Of a stretch of DNA of 64,000 nt, positions 33,101-43,257 are shown one piece after another (position 1 is the first letter of the stretch; each line of letters opens with the position of its first letter). Source of the stretch: Dendrolimus kikuchii (taxonomy: Eukaryota > Arthropoda > Insecta > Lepidoptera > Lasiocampidae); the NCBI GenBank assembly GCA_019925095.2, contig CM034392.1, positions 3,045,501 through 3,109,500 of the forward strand, in the 5' to 3' direction. Both the position numbers and the translations under genes were made by a program. The notes beneath the pieces are model-generated. The model worked only from the letters and a program-made list of their open reading frames with translations. It was not told the origin of the DNA and searched no databases.

Positions 33101-35620
33101 ACTGATGAGTTGCATTTTACCACTAGGTTAGATCCTAAAGCTGCTGTCACGAAACGTAACATAATTTCAGTAATATCACAAATTTATGATCCGTTGGGTT
33201 TATTATCTCCAACAATAATAATAGCGAAAGTGCTTTTACAAAAATTGTGGCTAAGTAAAGTGGATTGGGATGACATGGTTCCTACGGAAATTGAATGCGC
33301 CTGGAACCATTTTATTACAACAATGTCCTGTTTAGATCAAATACGTATACCTCGGTACATAATGAGTGAATGCTCGTACGAACATGAATTACATATTTTT
33401 ACTGACGCGTCACAAGATGCATACGGTGCCTGCGCGTATGTGCGTTCTTACAGTAATGATCTTATGAATGTTACTAGTCATCTATTATGTGCTAAAAGTA
33501 AAGTAGCACCTATTAAAACAGTTTGTACTGTACCGCGGCTCGAGTTGTGCGGCGCTGTATTAGGAGCTCGTTTATACAAAAAAATCGTTAAGTCTTTACG
33601 AATGACATTTACTAGGATATACTTTTGGACAGACTCTACTATTGTTATGGGCTGGATTCGAATGTCGCCTCATTCTTTAAAAACGTTTGTGCAAAATCGT
33701 GTCTCACAGATTAATGAAATAACTGGTGATGCACCTTGGTTGCACATAAAGAGTGAGGATAACCCCGCAGATATAGTATCAAGAGGCATGAATTTGGGCG
33801 AACTAAAACATAACAAAATGTGGTGGCATGGTCCAGCATTCTTACAAAATAGTAAAATTACTTATAAAACTAATTTTGCGTTAGAAATTAATCAATTGCC
33901 AGAACTAAAGCCACAAGCTAGTGTTAGTCTCCTGTGTAATAAATCAAATTCTACAATTAGCATTCTAGATGTTAATAGATTTTCCTCTTTTAACCGAATG
34001 CGTCGATCAGCTGCTTATGTGCTTAGATTTATAGATAACGTACGAACTTGTAAAGAAAATCGTAAGTTCGGACCTTTATCAGTAGATGAATTGGCCGTTT
34101 CAACTGACATGTTAGCACGTCAATCGCAGTTAGAATCGTTTCCTGATGAATATAAGTCATTGGTTAAAGGTTTAGCAATAAAATCCAAAAGACTAATCGG
34201 TTTAAATATATTTCTAGATAAAAATAATTTGATACGTGTAGGTGGTCGTTTACATAATTCCAGTCATTTCGAGTACAACAAAAAGCATCCAATACTTTTG
34301 TGCAGTAAGCATAGGTTTACTAAATTACTATTTTTATATGAACACAAGCAGTTAATGCATGGCGGAGCTCAGCTTCTGCTAGCAACTGTGCGTGAATCTT
34401 GGTGGCCAATCGGAGGCCGTAATTTAGCAAAAAAGATTCCCAGAGAATGTGTTACGTGTATGCGTATGATAGGAAAGACTTCTTCACCAATTATGGGAAA
34501 TCTCCCCGCCAAAAGGCTTGAACCTGGCTTTCCATTTATGCGTTGCGGAGCAGACTACGCCGGACCAGTGATGATATTGAATCGTCAAGGCAGGGGAGCT
34601 TCTCTTATAAAGGGATACATTTGTTTATTCGTTTGTTTCACTACTCGGGCGGTGCACTTGGAACTAGTCACTAGTCTTTCATCAGCTTCTTATTTGCTAG
34701 CGTTAAAACGATTCATATCTCGACGTGGTAAACCGATAGAGATAATTTCCGACAATGGAAAGAACTTTGTGGGCGCTGAAAGAGAATTAGCTTCATTTTT
34801 TAAAAATCATAGTCATGATATTTTTAACTACACTTCCGATAATCATATTAAATTTAGTTTTATTCCCCCCTATTCACCTCATTTTGGCGGATTATGGGAA
34901 GCCGGGATAAAATCCTGTAAGCATCACTTAAGACGTGTAGTAGGTGGCGCTAACCTCACATACGAGGAGTTTGCTACAGTTTTGATACAAATTGAGGCCA
35001 TCCTTAACTCTCGACCTCTTTCAACTCTATCTACGGATCCTAATGACCTCTTACCTCTTACTCCTGCCCATTTTCTCATCGGCCGACCGTTGACCGCTCC
35101 AGCGGCTGCAGATTTGACAAAATTACCAAATCATCGCCTGCCCCGCTACGAAATAATCGAGAAAATGAGACAAGACTTTTGGAAAAGATGGGCAAAGGAA
35201 TACGTTTCGGAACTACAAACTAGAACCAAGTGGAAGATCAATAAGGATGATGTCAAACTCCACCAACTTGTTCTTATAAAAGATGACAACTTGCCACCTC
35301 TCAAATGGAAGTTAGGAAGGATAATCCGTATATTCCCTGGCTTGGACGGTGTGTCTCGAGTAGCTGATCTGTACACATCATCTGGAGTAACTCGCAGAGC
35401 TTTCTCGAAAATTTGTCCACTACCAATACCATCAATGGACCCTAAAGATGGTGTAACGACAATGGAATCCAAATGCGGTGTGATGACCCTGGACTGCAAA
35501 GGCGTTGTGATGTCTGCTGATCCTGTTGGAACCTGCTGCTTCCAAGGCCGGCCCCATGTTACTACATTATACAAAGTTTGTGAACGGAACGTTAAGTGTC
35601 AAAAACGTCATGTCATGTAA
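30194..35620 (+). CDS. BEL/Pao retrotransposon Gag-Pol polyprotein, intact frame
   Basis: 1808 residues from AAAATGAGTC without a break. Gag-like region (PCFDGSYDHWLEYKNSY, about 135-290); zinc knuckles CX2CX3HX4C near 356 and CX2CX4HX4C near 391; protease near 500 with LLDNGS; reverse transcriptase with ADVEKMY at 827-833 and FVDD at 902-905; RNase H with D1071 (FTDAS); integrase with an H/C zinc region near 1390-1430 and core residues D1454 (DYAGP), D1520 (SDNG) and E1569 (GLWEAG); C-terminal domain to about 1745. The tail of about 60 residues has loose repeats (GVTTMESKC, GVMTLDCKG) and its last codons lie inside the 3' LTR. The protease has DNG where the BEL/Pao neighbour has DSG. The reading frame looks intact, but the 3' LTR is cut, so this copy is unlikely to complete its cycle. 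Confidence 0.95.
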   Translation: MSLDEYSDAGNTSNISEFKRQRGFIKGRLTLFEKYIAKFDNVLLTDRQQAEIQLRMESASALLTSFNHIQQNIDKMSDDTELTRNLEYREAFEDQYFNIMSIAKCLLNPSKNDSSMSSPCTNKINVESIPIKLPDIKLPCFDGSYDHWLEYKNSYISIIHKRTDLDAIQKFHYLKSSLSGSALQVISALEFTSGNYIHAWELLESRFQNNRLLTHNHVKALFTAQSMNKESSVQIRKLIDIILRNLRALKSLNEPTDSWDTLVIYIMVSKLDSSTEREWENFKGSVKEKIKLGDLLHFLRNRADMLDMIQCSHNKPTKSFKRASIENTQPHQSYSYASTSTPSHNIGNKLEKPSRLCPMCNGSHALFSCINFLNLSVQDRINFVKIKEQLCKNCLRPGHIVSECKYGPCKQCQKKHNSLIHLNNFKSHTPQSVLSDTNSCLSQSVESKPVSIVSCAFNPQMGMDKNNKHFIQLPQVLLSTAIVEVMDSNNQYHTARALLDNGSQNSFISDKLCNRLNIPIIQSTMRILGVGQSVSHTNKLCNINMRSKYNQFNMRLQCFVLSNITSNLPSNYYDYKLFDIPENHTLADPTFYIPSEIDLLIGADVFWDLLDNNRIPLPNGPYLQGSRLGWLISGPINNKNIRYNNSHCHFIQSLSIDTQLRRFWELEEIGCTDSILTSEERKCEEHFVNTTTRDESGRFLVQVPLKEPADVLGDSYESARLRFLALERKLDRSPSYKNMYVQFMREYISLGHMSPIHKYDTPFYFLPHHGVVREHSSTTKLRVVFDASAITTTNKSFNDIQYIGPPLQNDIFLILLRFRHYKYVACADVEKMYRQILVHPSQRKLQLILWRENSSDELGIYQLNTVTYGTASAPYLSMRCLRQLAEETNDEIIAKVIKEDFFVDDLITGENNSRLLADICEKTSRVLKAGCFPLRKWTFNCDANITSSKELAIGEHSQNKTLGLGWQVNTDELHFTTRLDPKAAVTKRNIISVISQIYDPLGLLSPTIIIAKVLLQKLWLSKVDWDDMVPTEIECAWNHFITTMSCLDQIRIPRYIMSECSYEHELHIFTDASQDAYGACAYVRSYSNDLMNVTSHLLCAKSKVAPIKTVCTVPRLELCGAVLGARLYKKIVKSLRMTFTRIYFWTDSTIVMGWIRMSPHSLKTFVQNRVSQINEITGDAPWLHIKSEDNPADIVSRGMNLGELKHNKMWWHGPAFLQNSKITYKTNFALEINQLPELKPQASVSLLCNKSNSTISILDVNRFSSFNRMRRSAAYVLRFIDNVRTCKENRKFGPLSVDELAVSTDMLARQSQLESFPDEYKSLVKGLAIKSKRLIGLNIFLDKNNLIRVGGRLHNSSHFEYNKKHPILLCSKHRFTKLLFLYEHKQLMHGGAQLLLATVRESWWPIGGRNLAKKIPRECVTCMRMIGKTSSPIMGNLPAKRLEPGFPFMRCGADYAGPVMILNRQGRGASLIKGYICLFVCFTTRAVHLELVTSLSSASYLLALKRFISRRGKPIEIISDNGKNFVGAERELASFFKNHSHDIFNYTSDNHIKFSFIPPYSPHFGGLWEAGIKSCKHHLRRVVGGANLTYEEFATVLIQIEAILNSRPLSTLSTDPNDLLPLTPAHFLIGRPLTAPAAADLTKLPNHRLPRYEIIEKMRQDFWKRWAKEYVSELQTRTKWKINKDDVKLHQLVLIKDDNLPPLKWKLGRIIRIFPGLDGVSRVADLYTSSGVTRRAFSKICPLPIPSMDPKDGVTTMESKCGVMTLDCKGVVMSADPVGTCCFQGRPHVTTLYKVCERNVKCQKRHVM

Positions 35621-35660
35621 TTTTAAAAACAATATAACCTCTTTGAACTGGATTCAAATT
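35590..35660 (+). repeat. truncated 3' LTR stub (71 bp)
   Basis: Matches 29853-29923, then stops abruptly at ...GGATTCAAATT and continues as Helitron H2 sequence. The pol stop codon (35618-35620) lies inside it. Confidence 0.85.
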
Positions 35661-35832
35661 TAAAAGTGAAATTTTTTTTTAATTTTTTTGGTTTTGAATG
35701 TCAGACGTTTGATGTTCGTTCCGGTTAAGTTTTGACCACATTTTTTTACTAAAGTTGAAACATTCTGCAATTATCATTCAGCTTTTTTATTTATTGATTC
35801 TGAGGCGGTACGAAGATTGCCGGGTCAGCTGG
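35661..35832 (+). mobile_element. Helitron H2, 3' fragment
   Basis: 'tttgatgttcgttccg' and GAGGCGGTACGAAG, ending GCCGGGTCAGCTGG|T as in 40181-40472. The 5' half is missing and the LTR stub stands in its place. Confidence 0.65.
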
Positions 35833-35959
35833 TTTGTTATAAAAATCGACTTTATTTATAAATAAGTTTTAATCAATTTAACTTATCTATTATATTGTTA
35901 CTAAAAATACTATATCATGTAATAAATATAATCACATTTCAAATAACATATTTTACAAA

Positions 35960-36266
35960 TCTATATATATAAAAGAAAGTCGTGTTAGTTACACTATTTA
36001 TAACTCAAGAAAATTGGTAGGGAGGTAGCTTAGAACCAGGAGACGGACATAGGATACTTTTACTCCGTTGGAACCGGTAGGTGGCGCTGAGATCGGGTTC
36101 TAGAGTCTTCCTAATCACCTGGACCGATTTTGGTGATTTGGTTTTTGTGCGTTTGACTGTGTCCCCGGGTGGCTTAATTCCGCAATTAGAACCGGTAGGT
36201 GGCGCTGGGATCGGGTCCTAGATTTTTATTTTTTCAGAGCAGGACAACGTCTGCCGGGGCTGCTAG
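35960..36266 (+). mobile_element. Helitron H1, two internal units
   Basis: A|TCTATATATATAAAAGAAAG to CGTCTGCCGGGGCTGCTAG|T. It has two copies of the ~120-bp unit with 'ggtaggtggcgctgagatcg'. Confidence 0.85.
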
Positions 36267-36790
36267 TATTAAATAAGCAAAACAAACGATTTGACTGGGA
36301 CGATGCCGCGGCTATGCTTTCCCCCGTCAAGTAGATGTGGACATCGGGGTCCCGTTTTGTCAGGGCCGCGAAGTTAGTAAAGCTTCTGATCTTCTCTCAG
36401 CACTGGCATAAGACGAAGAGAGGAACGTCAAGGAGTTTTATTGGGTATCCCCGACTCGACTGGCAATAGTACTTCTTCTAGTGCCACCCCAACGTGGCAA
36501 ATCCAATAACGCCTCCGCCGCGTTTCGCTCTCGGCGTTTAGTACTCAATCGGATTTCCCTTCTCTAAAAAAGGGATAGTTCTTGTTCTGGCAATAACTAA
36601 TTTACATGGTCGTATGGATGAGTTCCTTTGCCTGCCTATTGTGACCTTGGTGGTCGCCCTTTGTGTAATCTGTCACTTTTTCACTCTCTGATTTTTTATG
36701 TCTCTCGGAATAAACCACGTATTTAACAAGTTTTGCTTTTAATTCAGTTTTCCATCTCTATAATCTCAAACAGTTCTAAACATGAGAATC
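36267..36790. other. GC-richer stretch, unassigned
   Basis: Bases 36300-36720 are GC-richer than the surroundings (TGCCGCGGCTATGC, CGCCTCCGCCGCGTTTCGC) and end near GGAATAAACCACG, a possible poly(A) signal. Probably a retroelement fragment, but I cannot name it. Confidence 0.3.
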
Positions 36791-37390
36791 TACATATTAT
36801 GCTGCACTAGAATTATACAACCCTACATTTTTTTTAAATATAATATTAAATATATGACAAATTACGAACGTGAAATCTGAAATAAGTGTTTTCTCGGAAT
36901 AACGTGAATTGAAAAATAAATAAATAATCAAAAAAAGATCTGCAGTGTAACTAAAAAGTGTAAAATAAATTATTTCATAACATCCGGAACTCATTAAAGC
37001 AATAGCGTAATTAATATTAAAAAGTTTATACGCTTTAATAAAACCTATAAACTTTTTAATATCCATTATAAATAATTATAAAAAAATTTTGGAATGTAAA
37101 TAGTGTTGTTATGGAAATTTCAGAAAGCCATCTTGCAGAATTTTTAAATAATAATAATATTTGTTTAATCCTGACTAGGTCCATAACAAATTACATTATT
37201 GCTATTATAATATTAAGATACTAGCTGATGTTATTTATTATTCCTTCAATTAAAATTTTACAGCTCGCAATACCTTATAATGCTTATTTATAGACGACAT
37301 TCAACGTAAGTATATGACGATACCGGCAATAATTAATAATAATTAGGTGCATAAGTTGTAGTTGTATAATAAGCTGTTTAAGTAATTAAA
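36791..37390. other. no recognised feature
   Basis: Very AT-rich; nothing that I can support. Confidence 0.3.
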
Positions 37391-37667
37391 CTTTTTTTTA
37401 AATATCCCACGGGAACTCTTCAATTTTCGGGATCAAAAGTATCCTATATGTTGACCAGGGATATGAGCTACCACCATACAAAATTTCATTTAAATCGATT
37501 GAGTCGTTTCGGAAATTAGCCCGTACAAACAGACAAACAGAGAAACAAAAATTTGAAAAAAATCTAAATTAGTTCTATTTCACTTCTTACATCCCCCTGA
37601 TTCGGTTTTTAGCATTTTTTTTCATTATACAGAAATTCGACCTCTACAGTTTTATTATATGTATAGA
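37391..37667 (-). mobile_element. Helitron H4, 3' truncated
   Basis: Same body as 18942-19248 ('cccacgggaact', 'ttcatttaaatcgattgag') with the TC-end at 37667 on the minus strand. The hairpin-CTAG end is missing. Confidence 0.7.
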
Positions 37668-37692
37668 TAGATTATGTCACGATGTAGTTTCA

Positions 37693-37928
37693 ATGCAAAA
37701 GTGGATGGATGCAGAAGTCGTGGAAGGCCACGACACACCTTCCATGATCAAATTGATCGTGTACTAGCAGAAGGTGATGTCAGGAGCCTTAAGAACAGAC
37801 GAGCGTGCATGACAAGAGTTATGAATGTCAAAAAAGCAAGTGAGGTGTGTAAGAATAAGCCTAAATGGCGCTCTTTTGTTCGTGCCTACCCCGCAAGGGA
37901 ACTGGCGTGAAGTTATGTATGTATGTAT
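37693..37928 (+). mobile_element. LINE-B with 12-bp target duplication
   Basis: GATGTAGTTTCA at 37681-37692 and 37929-37940. Codes from AKVDGCRSRGRPRHTF to PARELA-stop, then (TATG)n. Confidence 0.85.
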
Positions 37929-37984
37929 GATGTAGTTTCATCCAATGTTCTAGAAATGGTCCATTAACTTGAAGCAAAGCAGCG

Positions 37985-38140
37985 AAATACACACATATAC
38001 ATTGTCACGCCTATTTCCCATAGGAGAAAGTAGAGACAATAAAGCCTCCACCTGCTACGATACTTTCCTAACCCCTTCGTGCATTAATGTTTGTTTGAAG
38101 CGCTTTTTACCTGAGATTTCTTCAACATACCTTCAATTTG
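37985..38140 (-). repeat. possible LINE 3' end, other family
   Basis: 'tcacgcctatttcccatagg' followed by AGTAGAGACAATAAAG is of a type I associate with a different LINE 3' end in Lepidoptera. Recall only; not proven here. Confidence 0.25.
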
Positions 38141-38200
38141 ATCATAGTGAGCATGTCGCGGGCTACGGACACGAAGTACCGGCCGGCAGGTGTATGTATA

Positions 38201-38825
38201 TGTTACAGTCATAGTGATTAAATAACTATTATATATAATGACTGGTGATTATATATAATAGCAAAATTGACTAGACAATGTGATAAATTAATCACTTTAT
38301 CCGGATATTATTCATAATAGCGGGTCAAAGTAATAAATACGGTGTAACTGACTTGCTACCCCTCCCGCTCTTCATCCCGCTTGTAAGAATAAATAATAAT
38401 TATGACCCAGTTAAGTTATGTCAGTTCATTTTAAATATTTTATTATTGTAGTGTTTAAAGAGTGATATCAAATACTTGTATTGGTCTCTGTGTTTTTTTT
38501 TTAAATTTTGTTTTATGGCTAGGGAGTTTTAAATTTACTTTATAAATTAAAGTTAAATAACTTTATACCAATGTTAGTTAACGTAGAATAATCATCTATG
38601 ACAATGTTATTTTAATTCTTAGTCAAATTGAAATATAATTTTATAATCTTTACCTATACCTACTTGTTTTATTACATTATCCAAGTCTCCGAAGATATTA
38701 TATAAAATTGCTAGTTAATGTGATTAATTCTGTGTCAATATTCACTTTATCTAAATTGAGTGGACATTATAAATAATGGCTAGATAATATATATAATATC
38801 CGGATTTATTACTTTAACTGTAACA
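38201..38825. mobile_element. MITE candidate, 625 bp
   Basis: TGTTACAGT at the left and ACTGTAACA at the right. Inner near-inverted blocks (TATATATAATGACTGG versus GGCTAGATAATATATATAA) support paired arms. No clear target duplication. Confidence 0.45.
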
Positions 38826-39256
38826 TGCTGTCATACAGTACTTGGTCCTCTCTCCCTCCCTCCTTTCATCAATTCTCTTTATATGCGCAACATATTAGTT
38901 CTTTGTTCCTACTCATACATACACAAATCTTCTGCGACTTGGTTTTAATGTTATCAAGAAATTTAATATACAAATAATAGATGACAATCAAACCAACTGA
39001 GATGATTTTTATCGTCTTGCAAAGCGTCGCAATGGATGTTGTACGAGCGTACAAACTTATGACGTCATGCGTTTGTATGAATAAAAGGAGTCAAATAGTG
39101 CATGATATTTAAACAGTGATTAAGAATATTTCTGTGATAATGTTTTCTTAAACTACGATAATAAGATTTTGTTTCAAATAGAATTTATTGCAACATATGT
39201 CAACATCCTTATTTTGTACTGTCCATAATGACGTTGAAAATGTAGTAGTATATTGT
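38826..39256. other. no recognised feature
   Basis: Nothing that I can support. Confidence 0.3.
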
Positions 39257-39634
39257 GGACGCGTTCCGGCAGTAGCTCACAACGCTCAAAGTGCTCCGAC
39301 AGCCGTTCCACATGAGGACCAAGGTCGTTATGGTCGTGGCGCAAACGTCACTAGTAACGTCATCATTTTCGATCACACAAAGCTCACGACGACCCATGTC
39401 AAGAGGTGGGTCGAAGTGGGCGTTGACCACAGAACATTAATTCTCTCTATCATTTGACATTGAAAAAGGCGCGATTTTCAAATCAACCAATGACATTTGT
39501 GTCGTCGTTTATGACATCGAGGCTCCATAATCCGTTCCACTAGAGTTTATGATTGCAATTTCCGCAAGCAAGTGGAACGGGAAAAATCGAGGTCGTGAAC
39601 GTGGTCATTGTGACCTCCTTGTGGAACGTAGCCT
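39257..39634 (-). mobile_element. MITE M1, near full length
   Basis: GGACGCGTTCCGGCAGTAGC at the left and GGAACGTAGCC at the right: the mirrored orientation of 6011-6397. Frames at 39188-39457 are artefacts of it. Confidence 0.75.
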
Positions 39635-39940
39635 TTGCATCCCCTAAAATGGCATAGTTTATAATTTCAAATTTAAGTGAACAAAATCATGCAGTGCATG
39701 CATTAAAGTACTACGAAGATAAGTAGTTAACTGTACATACAATGTATGCATATAATTAATTTATGCATACCGTAGTAAATTGCCACGGTACGCATGTATG
39801 TAGGTCTCAAATCTGTTCGCATATACTTGTTAATATCAGCAACACAATGGCGCGGTATGACGAAATCCCAGAGCATGGACCTTGGTAAAGAAACCAACAA
39901 GAAATATTTTTAATTTAGTTACGGCTGTTTAGATGAGTTA

Positions 39941-40114
39941 GGCCCGATTTTCCATTCACCACACATTAAAGTTATCTATCAATTAAATTACAATCCGACA
40001 GAATACAAAAGTGAAATTGCTGAACTATTGTCATTCATACAATTGTCATTTTAATTTGTTTGTGTTGTATTAAATGCTTAGAATATTTTTACCTGGTACT
40101 TGAAAAATCAGGTC
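39941..40114. mobile_element. Harbinger-like MITE, 174 bp
   Basis: TTA|GGCCCGATTTT at the left and AAAAATCAGGTC|TTA at the right. Same family and length as 54218-54391. TTA duplication and GGCC ends suit PIF/Harbinger. Confidence 0.7.
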
Positions 40115-40137
40115 TTAGTAAAAGTGTGTAGTTTGGA

Positions 40138-41035
40138 TAGATAGATAACACTTTATTGCTCACCAAATATATAATCATTATCTATGTATATATAAATCAA
40201 TTGCTGTTCGTTAGTCTAGCTAAAACTCGAGAACGGCTAAACTGATTTGGCTAATTTTGGTTTTGAATTATTTGTGGAAGTCCAAGGAAGGTTTATAAGG
40301 TGAGTAAATATGAAAAAAATGCTTGGAATACAGGAAAAACAACAATTTCGAATTAGATTCTATTAGAAACTATTCCTACCTGTCAAACATTTGATGTTCG
40401 TCCCGTCGTTCAGAAATCAGCGTTTTTTATTTATTGATCCTGAGGCGGTACGAAGTTTCCCGGGTCATCTGGTAATAATATATATAAATACGTGAAGCAA
40501 AAACTTTGTACCCCTTTTTACGAAAATTGCGCGGACGGAGGAGTATGAAATTTCGCACACTTGTAGTTTATACAGAGACGGAGTGCAGAATGCTAATATT
40601 TTTTTAAATCAGTAAATCAATAAAAAACATTACACACACTACCTTGTATTTGACACACACGCATATGTACTCTTTTGTTTATTGTTAAAGTCAAATTAAC
40701 AGCGTAGCCTTGGCGAAATCTGTGATTATAGAAGTATATAGTCTTTGATAACAGAACCTTAATAATGTTCAAACATATAATTTAAATTAATTATGGTCGA
40801 ATTTCGACCACTGGGCAACCACTAGTTTAAAGAAATGCACAATTACTATATTGTCATAGTAGAAGTAATAGACGGCCTTATCGCTTAAAGCAATCTCTTC
40901 CAGGCAACCTAATATTAAGGAATAATATAACTTAATCAGGCGATGAAGGTGGTGCAGATTGTAAGGTAGATTTAAAACAAACATACTTAAATTATATATT
41001 TTGTAGATTTTAGATTGGTGGATTGGCCACATTAG
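40138..41035 (-). mobile_element. LINE-C 3' UTR split by Helitrons
   Basis: Tail GATAGATAGATAACACTTTA at 40138 up to 40180, then the UTR resumes at 40826 and reaches the hairpin near 40872-40912 (mirrored GGTTGCCTGGAAGAGATTGC). The Helitron block 40181-40825 lies between A and T. Confidence 0.65.
40181..40825 (+). mobile_element. Helitrons H2 + H3 joined head to tail (possible composite)
   Basis: Starts A|TCTATGTATATATAAATC (H2), reaches the H2 end CCCGGGTCATCTGG at 40472, and continues at once into H3 (ATACGTGAAGCAAAAACTTT) to GGGCAACCACTAG|T at 40825. H3 here lacks its TC start, while the whole block is flanked by A and T. Confidence 0.75.
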
Positions 41036-41042
41036 TTATTTC

Positions 41043-41210
41043 GATGTGCAGGTTCACCGTCAGCGCGTGTTAATCGTAACAATATGAACATTAGGTAGAA
41101 AACTACCAAATGGTGTATCATTCCCGACCAATATTCGAATCCACGTCATTTGAAATACGTGTTTACGATGGGAGAATATAAATCATTAACCACTACACTA
41201 CCGCGCTTTA
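41043..41210 (-). mobile_element. tRNA-headed SINE S2, diverged and truncated
   Basis: Minus strand shows an ATTCGAATAT-type B box and the 'gttaacgattacaa' body order of S2. Strongly diverged. Confidence 0.45.
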
Positions 41211-41219
41211 TTTTTTAAA

Positions 41220-41433
41220 CTAGCTGTGCCCGCGACGTCGTCCGCGTGGAATTTGCTTTCAAAACCCTCGGTTCTCAGCTCCTATTGGTCTTAACGTGAT
41301 GATATATAGCCTATAGCCTTCCTCGATAAATGGGCTATCCAACACTGATAGAATTTTTCAAATCAGACCAGTAGTTCCTGAGATTAGCGCGTTCAAACAA
41401 ACAAACTCTTCAGCTTTATACATTAGTATAAGA
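41220..41433 (-). mobile_element. Helitron H5, 214 bp
   Basis: Minus strand TCTTATACTAATGTATAAAG to CGTCGCGGGCACAGCTAG|T. T and A flanks fit the insertion rule. Relatives: 47893-48040 and 48447-48625. Confidence 0.75.
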
Positions 41434-41727
41434 TTTATATAACTAGTTTATTTCGCAAGGAACTCCAGTTATATTTATCTACAACATAAACATGTCAAGA
41501 ATGTTTGAAAAAGCCCAATACGTAGGGTAGGTATATCGAGGGTGGCAATGAGTGGTTGTAGGAGCGGCAATGTCTGGGTGCAGCACATTTCTGTTTTATA
41601 GCTCACTTCGCCACAACTGTCTCATAATGTCACATGAAGAATGATTCTTACGTACTTATTTGTTTGGGAAAGTTAACGAAATTTTTCTTTCACGGTACTT
41701 TATTGAAGTTCAGCGATAATGTTCTAT
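41434..41727. other. no recognised feature
   Basis: Nothing that I can support. Confidence 0.3.
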
Positions 41728-42510
41728 ATCCGTGCAGAGACCGAGAAAGAATATGATTACCTGCGATTGACAGGTGGTAGGGCATTTGCCCGACTGGATG
41801 ACCACCACCCCTGGTCTAAAGTATGTCGCCATAACAACCTTGAGTTGTGTTCCGGCATTAGTGACCAAGTTCCAGTCTCCCTTAAGAGAGCAGCAGCGCA
41901 TTTGTAGCAACTTTGGTGTTGCAAATGTGTATAGGCGATGGTAACCGCTTTCCATCAAGTTGGCCGTCTGCCTGTCTGCTGATCTCCTGCAATAAAAAAA
42001 AAAAAAAAAAGACTAGGCGCCCTGTCGTAATAGGCGGCAAAACCACCCATAGTTAAGTGTGGTAGGATATACTATCTGGATGACTACCACCCCTGGTCTA
42101 GAATATGTCGCCATAATAGCCTTGAGTTGTGTTGCGGCATTAATGACCAGGTTCCAGTCTCCCTTTAGAGAGTTCTCCTTTTATCCGTGCAGGAACGGAG
42201 TAAGCTGGTCTAAAATATGTCGCCATAACAACCTTGAGTTGTGTTCCGGCATTAGTGACTAGGTTCCAGTCTCTCTTAAGAGAGCAGCAGCGCATTTGTA
42301 GCAACTTTGGTGGTGCAAATGTCCATAGGCGATGGTAACCGCTTTCTATCAAATGAGCCGCCTGCCTGTCTGTTGATCTCATGCAATAAAAAAAAATAAA
42401 AAAGAAAGCGGCAGCATATTGATAGCACCTACCTGTGTTACAAATGTCAATAACTTGATGTCTTTCAATCAGGTGAGCCGCCTGCTTATCTGTTGATATC
42501 ATGTAATAAA
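41728..42510 (+). repeat. array of four head-to-tail SINE-A pieces
   Basis: Pieces: 41728-42000 (nearly complete, A-run), 42005-42177 (middle part), 42178-42395 (5' end joined to the middle by an internal deletion, A-run) and 42396-42510 (3' part only). All on the plus strand. Confidence 0.75.
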
Positions 42511-42544
42511 AATAACTCAGTGAAGTAATGCATATTATTATTGT

Positions 42545-42852
42545 ATAATTTTTTTTTATTGCATAAGTTTAGCAGACAGGCAAACGACCCACTTGGTGGA
42601 AAGTGGCTACCATCGCCTATGGACATTTACAACACCAAAGGTGCTACAAATGCGCTGCTGCTCTCTTAAGGGAGACTGGTACCTGGTCACGAATACTGGA
42701 ACACAACTCAAGGTTGTTATAGCGGCATACTCTAGAGCATAGGTGAAAGTGATCCAAACGGGCAAATGCCCTACCACCTGGCTGTGGGTTGTTTTGTCAC
42801 CTCTTACGACAGGCCGCCCGGCCGCAGGAAATTGTATTTTTTCTCCGTTAAT
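42545..42852 (-). mobile_element. SINE-A, nearly full length
   Basis: T-run and ATTGCATAAGTTTAGCAGAC to 'attgtattttttctccgtta'. The last bases of the minus-strand 5' end are missing. Confidence 0.75.
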
Positions 42853-43072
42853 AAATTTAACCTTGTCAGGCAAAAGTTTAGACCACTTAACCACAGAGAC
42901 TGTCATATTGTCACTTTACATTTACGATATAAAAACCAAAGTAAAAATTAAATTTAGCTGGAAATTTGTCCAACAATACGTTAATTGAAACTGTCAATCA
43001 TAGATAGAATGACGTAAAATTGCGTGCGTCCACGCTCACACTTTTACTAGTTATAAGAAACTAATGCACTTA

Positions 43073-43225
43073 GGCCCGGTTCCAATATCTTACCAACCGT
43101 CCATTTGCCTTACTATGGATTAAAATTTGACATAAGCTCCATACAAGTAATGTCAGAATTCTATCGATAGTAGGGCAATCATATAAATGGTAGTAGTATA
43201 GGAAGTAGACTATAGGAACCGGCCA
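43073..43225. mobile_element. Harbinger-like MITE, 153 bp
   Basis: TTA|GGCCCGGTTCC at the left and GGAACCGGCCA|TTA at the right. Body differs from 39941-40114, so a second family with like ends. Confidence 0.65.
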
Positions 43226-43257
43226 TTAATTTATATGTATGTACATTATAATTATAT

